The translations under genes were made by a program, and so were the position numbers. From Microvirga sp. (GTDB lineage: Bacteria; Pseudomonadota; Alphaproteobacteria; Rhizobiales; Beijerinckiaceae): DNA of 40,242 nucleotides. Positions 33,050 to 40,242 of the stretch are shown here, piece after piece (position 1 is the stretch's first letter; every line of letters starts with the position of its first letter). Under the pieces are notes generated by a model. That model saw only the letters and a program-made list of their open reading frames with translations, did not search any database and had not been told where the DNA came from. The stretch covers positions 1 to 40,242 of the forward strand of contig NZ_JACXAB010000036.1 of NCBI RefSeq assembly GCF_014699075.1, given 5' to 3'.

Positions 33050-36000
33050 CTATGCAGGCTGCTGTTTGCTAATTCGGAACAGTCGCCGTCCAACACCGGC
33101 GAGCCTCTCCATATAGAGATACAGGACAGGCGTGATGAAGAGGGTGAGCAGCTGCGATACGATCAGGCCGCCGATCACCGCAATCCCAAGCGGTTGGCGC
33201 AGCTCGGAGCCTGCGCCCTGGCCAAGAGCAATCGGAACGGCGCCTGCCAGAGCCACGACCGTGGTCATCATGATCGGACGAAAGCGGACCAGGCAGGCTT
33301 CCCGGATCGCTGCCGACGGCGAGAGACCTTCGCGCTGACGGACGATTGCTAGGTCGACCATCATGATAGCGTTCTTCTTCACGATCCCGAACAGCAACAG
33401 GATGCCGATCAGCCCCATGATGCTCAACTCCATCTGGTAGAGGTGGAGGGCGGACACCGCTCCGATGGCAGCGGCAGGCAGTCCTGCCAGGATCGTGACA
33501 GGATGGACAAGGCTCTCGTACAGCATGCCGAGAACAATGTAGATTGTTAGGATTGCTGCTGCGAGCAGCAACGGTTGATTGCGCACCATGTCCTGGAATA
33601 CGCGAGCCGTTCCGGCAAAGCCGGTCGTCACAGACGCAGGGACGGCTTCCTCAACCTTCAAAGCATTGACCCGATCTACAGCTTCACCAAGCGCAATTCC
33701 CACTGGTGTATCGAAGGAGATCGTCACTACTGGCCGCTGTCCCAGCTGGGTGACCGAACGTGGGCCCGCCGTTTGCTCCATCGAAGCGAAAGACGAGAGC
33801 GGGACCAGCGTGCCACTTGCCGATCGAATGGTCACGAGGTCGAGCGGATCCATGGTGTGAGCGAAGCGAGTATCGAACTCGATCAGAACCTGATAGCTAT
33901 CCGCGCTGCTAAAAATTGCTGCCGCTTGCCGGTTGGCAAAGCCGGTATGCAGGGTCGAACGGATCTGCTCGGACGTGATCCCGAGCTGACGCGCCTTGTC
34001 CTGATCGACGCGGATCGTAGCCTGCAGGGCCGTTTGTTGCGCGTCAGCCCTGACACCGATGAACGTTGCATCCTGGCTCATCCTGCGAGCCAGCCGCGCC
34101 GACCAGTGCTGCAGTTCGTCAAGGGTCTGGGCCTGCATCGTAAGCTGGTACGCGCCCCGGCCGGATTGGCTTCCCATCCGGGCATTCTGGGCCGTTGCGA
34201 CAAGGCTTTCGATGCCGGGCAATTGATCCAAATCCCGGCGCAGATCCGGCATGACCTGCGCAAGCGGCGGCCGCTCGGTCTTGGCTTTAAGCTCCAGGAA
34301 CAACCGTCCCTCGTTGAGGCCAGTTGTACCTGTCGCGCCGATGTCCGAGACCACCTCGGCCACATGCGGGGAGGCGCGCAGCACCTGCTCGACCTGACGC
34401 TGCAACTCAACCATGGCTGCGAAGGATACATCCTGGCGCGCGCGGGTCGAGACCGTGATTTGCCCGATATCTTCCTGCGGCAGAAAACCCTTTGGAATGG
34501 TTCGGAACAGCCAGCCGGAGGCGACGAGGCTGATGAGGAACAGGATCAGTATCAGAGGGCGACACCTCAGGCTCAGGTCGAGGCATACGCCATAGCAGCG
34601 TGTCAGCCCTGACATCCCGCGATCCGCGAGGTTGTGGCGACCGGCTTCCTGCTGCCTGGCACCGGGCAGGCGGGCCGCGAGCATGGGGGTGAGGCTTAAG
34701 GCGACCACAGCGGAGATCGCCAGCGAGACCGAGACCGTGATGGCGAACGGGCTGAGGATGCGTCCGACCACTCCGTCCATCAGCAGCAGCGGGATAAATG
34801 CCGCGATGAGCGACGCGGTGATCGATACGACTGTGAAAAAAACCTCCTTAGCTCCCTTCAGGGCTGCTTCGTGGGGCGAGGCTCCGGCCTCGATATGACG
34901 CACGATGTTGTCGGTTACCACGATGGCGTCATCGACCACGAGACCGACCGATAGGGTCAGGGCCAGCAGCGTGATGTTGTCCAGGGACAACCCGAGGGCG
35001 TACATTGCCGCGAACGTGGCCACAATCGAGACTGGAATGGTGACACTCGGGATCAGAGTCGTGGCGAGGCGGCCTGTGCCGAGATAAAGGACCGCACAGA
35101 CAAGGCCGATGGTGAGCACCAAGGTGAAGGTGACATCCTCGATGGCGGCGCGGATCGAGACCGAACGATCGTTCATCGTGGTGAGGGATACGCCGGGCCC
35201 CAGCTCCTCCTGGATACGAGGCATGGCTGCCCTAACCTGGTTAACCACGTCGATCGTGCTAGCATAGGGCTGGCGCTGCACCGTCAAGACCAGCGCGGGC
35301 GAGCCATTATGTCTGCTGGCGCGCTGATCGTCCTCAACGGAGTCGATCACCTTGGCAACATCTCCAAGACGAAGCGGTCGCCCATTGCGGTTCGCAATGA
35401 TGAGATCCCGCCATGCTTGCGCATCACCGAGCTGCGTCGAGACCTCGATGGTGAACCGCTGGTCCGATCTTGTAAGGGAGCCAACGGGCGTTTGAACGTT
35501 CGCAGCACGGACCGCACGCTCCACCTCGTCCAAGCCGATGCCGCGCGCCGCCAGGGTCAGCGGATCAAGTTGGATACGGACCGCATATTTCTGGCTGCCC
35601 GAGATCGTGACCTGAGCGACACCGGCGATAGCCGACAGGCGCGGTGATATCACGGAGCGGACGAATGCATCGAGCCGCCAGAGAGGATGCGTATCGCTTC
35701 TCAGGACGATCAGCACGACCGGGGCGTCAGCCGGGTTGAGCTTGCGGTAGACAGGCGGGCTTGCCATCGCAACGGGCAGCTGCGGCTGCGCACGCGCGAT
35801 GGCGGCCTGGACATCAGTCGCCGCCATATCGATGTCACGCTCCAGTGCAAACTCCAGAGTGATCGAGGATGCGCCAGGAACGTTGGTCGCGCTGATCTCC
35901 CGAACGGACGGGATGGCCGAGAACTCCTTGATCAGTGGGGTCGAGACGGTGGCCGCCATGATCTCAGGACTCGCGCCGGGCAGCGCGGTCGAGACGGAAA

Positions 36001-36133
36001 TGGTGGGGATATCAATCCTGGGCAGGGCGGCGACAGGAAGATGCCGGTAAGCCACAAGGCCTGCGAGAGTCAGGGCTGCAGCCAGCAGGAGTGTTGCAAC
36101 AGGCCGCCTGATGAAGAGGGCCGAAGCATTCAT
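33050..36133 (-). CDS. RND-family efflux pump, inner-membrane component
   Basis: A 1027-residue RND transporter of the usual size and repeat structure: helix 1 (about 13-29), a large periplasmic loop, helices 2-6 (about 337-490), then a second half starting RCRPLILILFLISLVASGWL. The paired acidic residues of helix 4 that carry protons are Asp401 and Asp402 (SVGLVVDDAIVVTDNI). It resembles MdtB/MdtC- and AcrB-class drug pumps. ATG 36133 overlaps the stop of the adaptor gene (ATGA). With the adaptor and an outer-membrane factor encoded elsewhere, it would export small molecules across both membranes, driven by protons. No outer-membrane TolC-like gene is present. Confidence 0.95.
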   Translation of the reverse strand: MNASALFIRRPVATLLLAAALTLAGLVAYRHLPVAALPRIDIPTISVSTALPGASPEIMAATVSTPLIKEFSAIPSVREISATNVPGASSITLEFALERDIDMAATDVQAAIARAQPQLPVAMASPPVYRKLNPADAPVVLIVLRSDTHPLWRLDAFVRSVISPRLSAIAGVAQVTISGSQKYAVRIQLDPLTLAARGIGLDEVERAVRAANVQTPVGSLTRSDQRFTIEVSTQLGDAQAWRDLIIANRNGRPLRLGDVAKVIDSVEDDQRASRHNGSPALVLTVQRQPYASTIDVVNQVRAAMPRIQEELGPGVSLTTMNDRSVSIRAAIEDVTFTLVLTIGLVCAVLYLGTGRLATTLIPSVTIPVSIVATFAAMYALGLSLDNITLLALTLSVGLVVDDAIVVTDNIVRHIEAGASPHEAALKGAKEVFFTVVSITASLIAAFIPLLLMDGVVGRILSPFAITVSVSLAISAVVALSLTPMLAARLPGARQQEAGRHNLADRGMSGLTRCYGVCLDLSLRCRPLILILFLISLVASGWLFRTIPKGFLPQEDIGQITVSTRARQDVSFAAMVELQRQVEQVLRASPHVAEVVSDIGATGTTGLNEGRLFLELKAKTERPPLAQVMPDLRRDLDQLPGIESLVATAQNARMGSQSGRGAYQLTMQAQTLDELQHWSARLARRMSQDATFIGVRADAQQTALQATIRVDQDKARQLGITSEQIRSTLHTGFANRQAAAIFSSADSYQVLIEFDTRFAHTMDPLDLVTIRSASGTLVPLSSFASMEQTAGPRSVTQLGQRPVVTISFDTPVGIALGEAVDRVNALKVEEAVPASVTTGFAGTARVFQDMVRNQPLLLAAAILTIYIVLGMLYESLVHPVTILAGLPAAAIGAVSALHLYQMELSIMGLIGILLLFGIVKKNAIMMVDLAIVRQREGLSPSAAIREACLVRFRPIMMTTVVALAGAVPIALGQGAGSELRQPLGIAVIGGLIVSQLLTLFITPVLYLYMERLAGVGRRLFRISKQQPA

Positions 36134-37383
36134 TGGCGTACAGGTCCGGCGTTAGCCGTGTGGGCGCTCTGCACCAGCGCTTTTGCAGCCAAAGCCAGCT
36201 CCGTTATTGAACTGCCGTCCCGCAATCTTGCATGACCTTCGACCACAACGCGCTCGCCGGGAGTGAGCCCTTTGGCGATCACCGCCTCGTCATTCTTCGT
36301 GACGAGGGTCTCAACCAGGCGTGTCTCAACGATGTTACCCGGTCCGACGACGAAGACATGAGGGCCGCTATTCCCTGTCTGCAACGCCGCGAGCGGAACG
36401 GCCGCCGCTGTCGGATGTGAGCCGAGCGTCAATTCGACGCGAACATACTGGCCTGGCCAGAACCCGTTGCTGACCCTTAGGACAGCCTTCGCCAGGATGG
36501 TGCCTGAACCGGCGTCAACCGACGAGTCGATGAATGTCAGGTCCGCCTCTGCTGATGTATGACCATCCTGGCCGGCGAGAACGCGGACCCGGCCTTTGTC
36601 CTTGAGATCTGAAAGAGCCGCGCGCAGCAACGGAAGATCGCGCTCCGGCAGGGAGAACGAAACCTGCAAGGGTGACATCCGTGTGATGGTGACCAGTCCT
36701 TCTCCGGACAGATCGGAGCCACGCACGACTTGACCTTCTCCGCCCTGCACGACGCCGGCACGTCCGCTGATCGGCGCCGTGATCCTGGTGTGCCCCAGCT
36801 TGGCCCGCTCCATGGCAAGAGCCGCCTCGCTTGCCGTAACATTGGCGGCAGCGATCCTGACCTCGGCGTCGGCCTCTTCGGCCTGGATATGAGTGGCAAC
36901 GGAGCGGGCGAGCAACTCCTGGGTTCGCTTCAAGGCAGCCTGCGCTTTGGCCAGCACGGCTCGATCGCGGACCAGGGCTGCCTCGCCGCGGGCGATCTGC
37001 GCCTGGAACTCGCGATCATCGAGGCGGAACAGAAGATCCCCGGCTGCAACCTCCTCACCGTCATGGACATGACGCTCGACAATGGTGCCGTCGATGCGGG
37101 TCCGCACAGTGACGCGCGCGGTCGGCTCAATCCAGCCGATGCCGGTCCGGGTGATCGGCATTGCCAGTGTATGAACAGGAGCGGTGATCACGGGAGCTGG
37201 TGGGGAACTCTTCTGCGGCAGGGATGTATGAACCGGTGCTGCAGGCTCGGGAGCCCGGCTAGAGGTTTCCAGCAGTTTGTTAGCTGAGGCCTGAACTGCG
37301 GCTTGTCCCTCCGCTCCTGCCGTCACGTACCAAATGCCTCCTGCGGACATGACCATGAGCAGGAGAAGCGCGCTGCGGATCAT
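36130..37383 (-). CDS. RND efflux periplasmic adaptor (membrane fusion protein)
   Basis: A 417-residue adaptor. It is anchored by an N-terminal helix (IRSALLLLMVMSAGGIWYV), without a lipoprotein cysteine. A Pro-rich linker (45-75) leads to the lipoyl half-motif RTRIDGTIVERHVHDGEEVAAGDLLF (in two parts, about 94-119), an alpha hairpin (135-195), the second lipoyl half (TRITAPISGRAGVVQGGEGQ) and beta-barrel and membrane-proximal domains. Its ATG overlaps the stop of the aminolevulinate synthase gene (ATGA), and its stop overlaps the pump start, so all three are translated together. Confidence 0.94.
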   Translation of the reverse strand: MIRSALLLLMVMSAGGIWYVTAGAEGQAAVQASANKLLETSSRAPEPAAPVHTSLPQKSSPPAPVITAPVHTLAMPITRTGIGWIEPTARVTVRTRIDGTIVERHVHDGEEVAAGDLLFRLDDREFQAQIARGEAALVRDRAVLAKAQAALKRTQELLARSVATHIQAEEADAEVRIAAANVTASEAALAMERAKLGHTRITAPISGRAGVVQGGEGQVVRGSDLSGEGLVTITRMSPLQVSFSLPERDLPLLRAALSDLKDKGRVRVLAGQDGHTSAEADLTFIDSSVDAGSGTILAKAVLRVSNGFWPGQYVRVELTLGSHPTAAAVPLAALQTGNSGPHVFVVGPGNIVETRLVETLVTKNDEAVIAKGLTPGERVVVEGHARLRDGSSITELALAAKALVQSAHTANAGPVRQ

Positions 37384-38825
37384 TGGCTACGCTCCATCTT
37401 CCATGCCGCCCGCACGCGCTCCTGCGGTTCGAGCACCAACCCGCTGAAGGACAAACCGAGAGCCTTCCATGTCTCGACGAGAGCGTCCGTCAGCGCCTCG
37501 ATATGCGCTCCGGTATGCAGAGGGCCTGGGGTGATGCGCAGCCGCTCGGTGCCGCGGGGCACCGTGGGGTAGTTGATCGGCTGGATGTAGATGCCGTGCT
37601 TCTCCAGAAGCCGGTCGCAGGCTGCCTTGCAGGCTTCCGCATCGCCGACCATCACCGGCACGATATGCGTTGGGGTGGCGAGCAGGGGCAGGTCGGCGCG
37701 GATCAGGGCATCCTTGACCTGCGCGACTTGGCATTGCTGCCCCTGCCGCTCTACCTGCGAGACTTTGAGGTGACGAACCGAGGCCGTTGCGGCGGCCGCC
37801 ACGCTCGGTGGCAGGGCGGTGCTGAAGATGAAGCCCGGCGCATAGCTGCGAACCGCATCGACCACGGAAGCTGCCCCTGCGATATACCCGCCCATGACGC
37901 CGAAGGCTTTGCCCAGCGTGCCCTCGATCACGTCGATCCGATGCATTACACCGAGACGCTCCGCGAGGCCTGCCCCGCGGGGGCCGTACATGCCCACCGC
38001 ATGGACTTCGTCGATATAGGTCATGGCGCCGTAGCGCTCGGCGAGGTCGCATATCTGGCGGATAGGTGCCACGTCCCCGTCCATGGAATAGACGCTCTCG
38101 AACACGATCAGCTTGGGCCGGTCGCCGGTGGCCTGGAGCAACTCCTCCAGGTGTTCGAGGTCATTGTGGCGGAAAATCGCCTTGTCACAGCCGGACTGGC
38201 GCACGCCCTCGATCATGGAGTTGTGGTTGAGCGCATCCGACAGGATCAGGCAGTTCGGGATCAGCTTGGCCAGGGTGGAGATGCCGGTCTGGTTCGAGAC
38301 GTAGCCCGAGGTGAAGACCAGCGCCGCCTCCTTGCCGTGCAGGTCCGCAAGCTCGGCCTCCAGCTCGACGATGGGGTGGCTGTTGCCCGAGATGTTGCGC
38401 GTGCCGCCGGCACCCGTTCCATAACGGAGGGCAGCGCTCATCATCGCCTCGATGACGGACGGATGCTGGCCCATGCCGAGGTAATCGTTGGAGCACCAGA
38501 CCGTCACCTCGCGCGGACCCTTCGGCGAATGCCAGATCGCTGCCGGGAAGCGGCCGGAGATGCGTTCGAGGTCGACGAAGGATCGATAGCGCCGCTCCGC
38601 CTTCAGTTTTGCAATCGCACCTTCGAAATAGCCCGTGTAGCTTCTGGTCGCAAAAACCTTCCCGATCGGACTGGGTGCTGGCTTGACGATCCTGAGCGGT
38701 GCCTGAGAGCGGGCCAGCAAGGCCGCGGCTGTCTCACACCGGCTGTCCATGCCATAAGTTTCCGTGAGCTTGGCCCAGCAGCGTGGAAATTGCGTATTGC
38801 TATGGCAGTGCCTCTCCATGACCAT
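37380..38825 (-). CDS. hemA: 5-aminolevulinate synthase with N-terminal extension
   Basis: A 481-residue PLP enzyme of the alpha-oxoamine synthase family. It condenses glycine and succinyl-CoA to 5-aminolevulinate, the first step of tetrapyrrole synthesis in Alphaproteobacteria. The core begins about residue 62 (SYTGYFEGAIAKLKAERRYR), then FVDLERISGRFP, CSNDYLGMGQHP, GTGAGGTRNISGNSHPI, DEVHAVGMYG (Asp272) and the PLP lysine Lys306 (EGTLGKAFGVMGG). Family members are usually about 400-410 residues, so about 60 extra residues precede the core (RHCHSNTQFPRCW, then Ala/Pro-rich). The long start is supported by GGGGAGG six bases before ATG 38825. It is coupled to an RND exporter, not to other heme genes. 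Whether it is the housekeeping enzyme cannot be told. Confidence 0.93.
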   Translation of the reverse strand: MVMERHCHSNTQFPRCWAKLTETYGMDSRCETAAALLARSQAPLRIVKPAPSPIGKVFATRSYTGYFEGAIAKLKAERRYRSFVDLERISGRFPAAIWHSPKGPREVTVWCSNDYLGMGQHPSVIEAMMSAALRYGTGAGGTRNISGNSHPIVELEAELADLHGKEAALVFTSGYVSNQTGISTLAKLIPNCLILSDALNHNSMIEGVRQSGCDKAIFRHNDLEHLEELLQATGDRPKLIVFESVYSMDGDVAPIRQICDLAERYGAMTYIDEVHAVGMYGPRGAGLAERLGVMHRIDVIEGTLGKAFGVMGGYIAGAASVVDAVRSYAPGFIFSTALPPSVAAAATASVRHLKVSQVERQGQQCQVAQVKDALIRADLPLLATPTHIVPVMVGDAEACKAACDRLLEKHGIYIQPINYPTVPRGTERLRITPGPLHTGAHIEALTDALVETWKALGLSFSGLVLEPQERVRAAWKMERSQ

Positions 38826-39064
38826 TCGCAGCCTCCCCCTGAGCGCTTAGGGCCTGTGTGCCTCGTCAACACGAAGCCAAGTACGAAACGATTGTGACGG
38901 AGACGGTGAAGCGTGCAATTTGGACTGAGGTCCCACGTCCGAGGCGACTTAGGTCTGATGGGCTCGCTGCATGGAGAAGCTATAGGCGTCGTCTCCCATC
39001 CTAGCAGTCACTTCTGTTAGGCATGTCCATCAGCATTAAAATGCGAGTGTGCAAGCACCGCACT
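38826..39064. other. Intergenic stretch upstream of the aminolevulinate synthase gene
   Basis: About 240 bp that should hold the promoter of the hemA-exporter operon. A TTGACG reads leftwards at 38869-38864, but no -10 box with good spacing was found. Short frames here carry no recognisable motif. Confidence 0.4.
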
Positions 39065-39371
39065 CAGTCTGCCTACAACTTCACTCTCCGGAATCTAGTC
39101 AAGATGAGGGTTGAGCGATGGATCTCCGTCGACCAAGCGACGGTGCATCACTGGTTCATCCGGTTCTCACCCAAGCTGCTGAAGAGGTTCAATCACTGGA
39201 AAGCGAACCGTCACCGCCAAGTGGCATGTTGACGAGACATATACCAAAGTTCGGGGCCGGTGGCGGTACCCCGACCGTGCCGTTGAGAACAATGGCGACA
39301 CCGTCGAGTTCCGGTTCAGCGGAAGATGTAATCTGAGGGTTGTCAAGCGGTTCCTGTGCAACGCGCCATAG
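39065..39371 (+). pseudogene. Broken IS6-family transposase fragment
   Basis: Two reading frames together resemble an IS6/IS26-type transposase. The first gives SAYNFTLRNLVKMRVERWIS and VDQATVHHWFIRFSPKLLKR (from about 39065). The second, in another frame from about 39213, gives AKWHVDETYTKVRGRWRYPD, RAVENNGDTVEFRFSGR and VVKRFL, ending at a stop at 39369-39371. The first Asp of the DDE site (WHVDETY) is kept; the later Asp and Glu are missing. A frameshift near 39200-39213 and the C-terminal loss make it inactive. No terminal inverted repeats were found. Confidence 0.7.
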
Positions 39372-39610
39372 GAAAATACGAAATGCTCAAGGAGCCCTCT
39401 GTTCACAACCAGGAATTACGGCAAAACTGACTTCGGAACAGGTCACACATCCTAAACAATTGGGAAAGCTAGTGCTTAATATATATATTGTGGAACGGCG
39501 AACTGTTCCTTGCCCTTAGCTGCTGGAGCGGTCTGTCCAAAGGATTTGACCGTACGGAGCCGATCCGAAAGACTGTGGCACCGGATGCGGTAGCTGAGCG
39601 TTGGTTGTAC
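39372..39610. other. AT-rich leader upstream of the CorA-type gene
   Basis: About 240 bp with no gene. It includes an unusually AT-rich run (TTAATATATATATTG near 39477-39491) and an imperfect repeat GGAACGGCGAACTGTTCC near 39493. These could be promoter or regulator sites for the metal transporter gene. No magnesium-riboswitch fold was recognised. Confidence 0.35.
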
Positions 39611-40242
39611 ATGGCAGATGCTCTCAAGCTTGTTTCAGCACGGACTGGGACTACGCCCGGTGTTGTTGCCTCGGCAGTGTATGCCGATGGTCAAAGGATT
39701 GCCGAGGTTCCAATTGAGGACGTCGGCGAGTGGTCTCGCAAGCCGGGTCACGTGGTCTGGATCGGCCTGCACGAACCAAGCCTGGAACTTCTGCGACGCC
39801 TGCAGGCAGAGTTCGGACTGCATGAACTCGCCATCGAGGATGCGCTCAAAGCCCACCAGCGACCGAAGCTCGAACAGTACGGCGAGGCTTTGTTTGTGGT
39901 CGCGCGCACGGCCCAGATGCTGGAGGGCCGGATTGCGTTCGGCGAGACCCATGTGTTCGTGGGGCAGGGCTACGTGGTCTCCGTCCGCCACGGCCCCTCG
40001 GCGTCCTACACTCCGGTGCGCGAGCGCTGCGAGGCATTGCCCAAGGCTCTGTCGGACGGAGAGGACTTCATCCTCTATGCCCTGCTCGACTTCATCGTCG
40101 ATAACTACATGCCCGTGATCGAAGCGATCCAGACGGAGGTCGAGGAGATCGAGGACGGCATCTTAGCCGAGACATATACGCAATCTCGTGTGGGCCGGCT
40201 CTATCAGCTCCGCCGCGATCTTCTGCGTCTGCGCAATGCCGC
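39611..40242 (+). CDS. corA: CorA-family magnesium/cobalt transporter, partial
   Basis: The first 210 residues of a CorA-like protein run off the right edge. The visible part is the cytoplasmic domain: VWIGLHEPSLELLRRLQAEF, ELAIEDALKAHQRPKLEQYG, LFVVARTAQML, TEVEEIEDGIL and YQLRRDLLRLRNA. These are characteristic CorA segments (IEDxxxxxQRPKxE in particular). The two C-terminal membrane helices and the GMN selectivity motif would follow outside the window. CorA forms a pentameric channel for Mg2+ and sometimes Co2+ or Ni2+. ATG 39611 is the first in-frame start; the ribosome site is weak. The isolated gene follows the transposase remnant. Confidence 0.9.
   Translation, partial: MADALKLVSARTGTTPGVVASAVYADGQRIAEVPIEDVGEWSRKPGHVVWIGLHEPSLELLRRLQAEFGLHELAIEDALKAHQRPKLEQYGEALFVVARTAQMLEGRIAFGETHVFVGQGYVVSVRHGPSASYTPVRERCEALPKALSDGEDFILYALLDFIVDNYMPVIEAIQTEVEEIEDGILAETYTQSRVGRLYQLRRDLLRLRNA

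Noticed and set aside
37383..38897. 504-codon plus-strand frame opposite the aminolevulinate synthase gene
   Set aside because: It mirrors the codon pattern of a certain gene in high-GC DNA and shows no domain.
39372..39610. Magnesium riboswitch upstream of the CorA-type gene
   Set aside because: No M-box or mgtA-like fold could be recognised by eye.
1..40242. CRISPR arrays, tRNA or rRNA genes, phage or conjugation modules
   Set aside because: No regular spaced repeats, tRNA-like arms or signature genes were seen on either strand.

Overview
The window looks like a chromosomal stretch of a GC-rich alphaproteobacterium, most likely of the Hyphomicrobiales and plausibly near Methylobacteriaceae such as Microvirga. 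This rests on the Shemin-type 5-aminolevulinate synthase, a soluble chemosensory system with CheC, a bacterial SUV3-like helicase, OhrR/MarR and IclR regulators, and a small intergenic repeat whose spurious translation (VRFVPKAD...) is familiar from that order. The taxonomic call is an inference. Both window edges cut genes: a subtilisin-like protease on the left (minus strand) and a CorA-type metal transporter on the right (plus strand). No tRNA, rRNA, CRISPR array or intact insertion sequence was recognised.

Left part (1-8.1 kb): a secreted S8 protease with a long glycine-rich stretch before its catalytic domain; a 91-residue unknown protein; a gene-poor gap; a LysR regulator divergent from an NTF2-like protein and an SDR protein whose active-site lysine is replaced by Asn; an OhrR-type MarR regulator divergent from an exported alpha/beta hydrolase, with four TATCGC motifs between them; and a GMC flavin oxidoreductase.

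8.5-16.2 kb: a tightly coupled seven-gene minus-strand operon. It encodes a complete polyamine-type ABC importer (ATPase, two permeases, binding protein) and, between the permeases and the binding protein, a three-subunit flavin/iron-sulfur dehydrogenase in the HcnA-HcnB-HcnC order also used by opine oxidases and D-hydroxyproline dehydrogenase. A divergent IclR regulator and two similar 15-bp operators 30 bp apart lie at its head. The simplest reading is import and oxidation of an amino-acid- or opine-like compound. Next comes a stand-alone SUV3-like helicase gene (16.5-18.65 kb).

19-29.9 kb: a plus-strand chemosensory cluster ordered receptor, triple-CheW adaptor, CheB, CheR, CheA, STAS-like protein, CheY, CheC, hybrid histidine kinase. 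The receptor has no membrane segment or ligand domain and carries two signalling-tip sequences in one chain. The adaptor has three CheW domains. CheA has a Gly where the N-box normally has Asp. No flagellar or pilus gene is nearby, so the output is unknown; this is the most unusual system in the window.

30.2-38.8 kb: minus-strand genes. A NitT/TauT/SsuABC-type importer (ATPase, permease, Tat-exported binding protein) is preceded by an operon in which a 5-aminolevulinate synthase with a long N-terminal extension is translationally coupled to the adaptor and pump of an RND exporter. The right end (38.8-40.2 kb) holds a frameshifted IS6-family transposase remnant and the start of the CorA-type gene.
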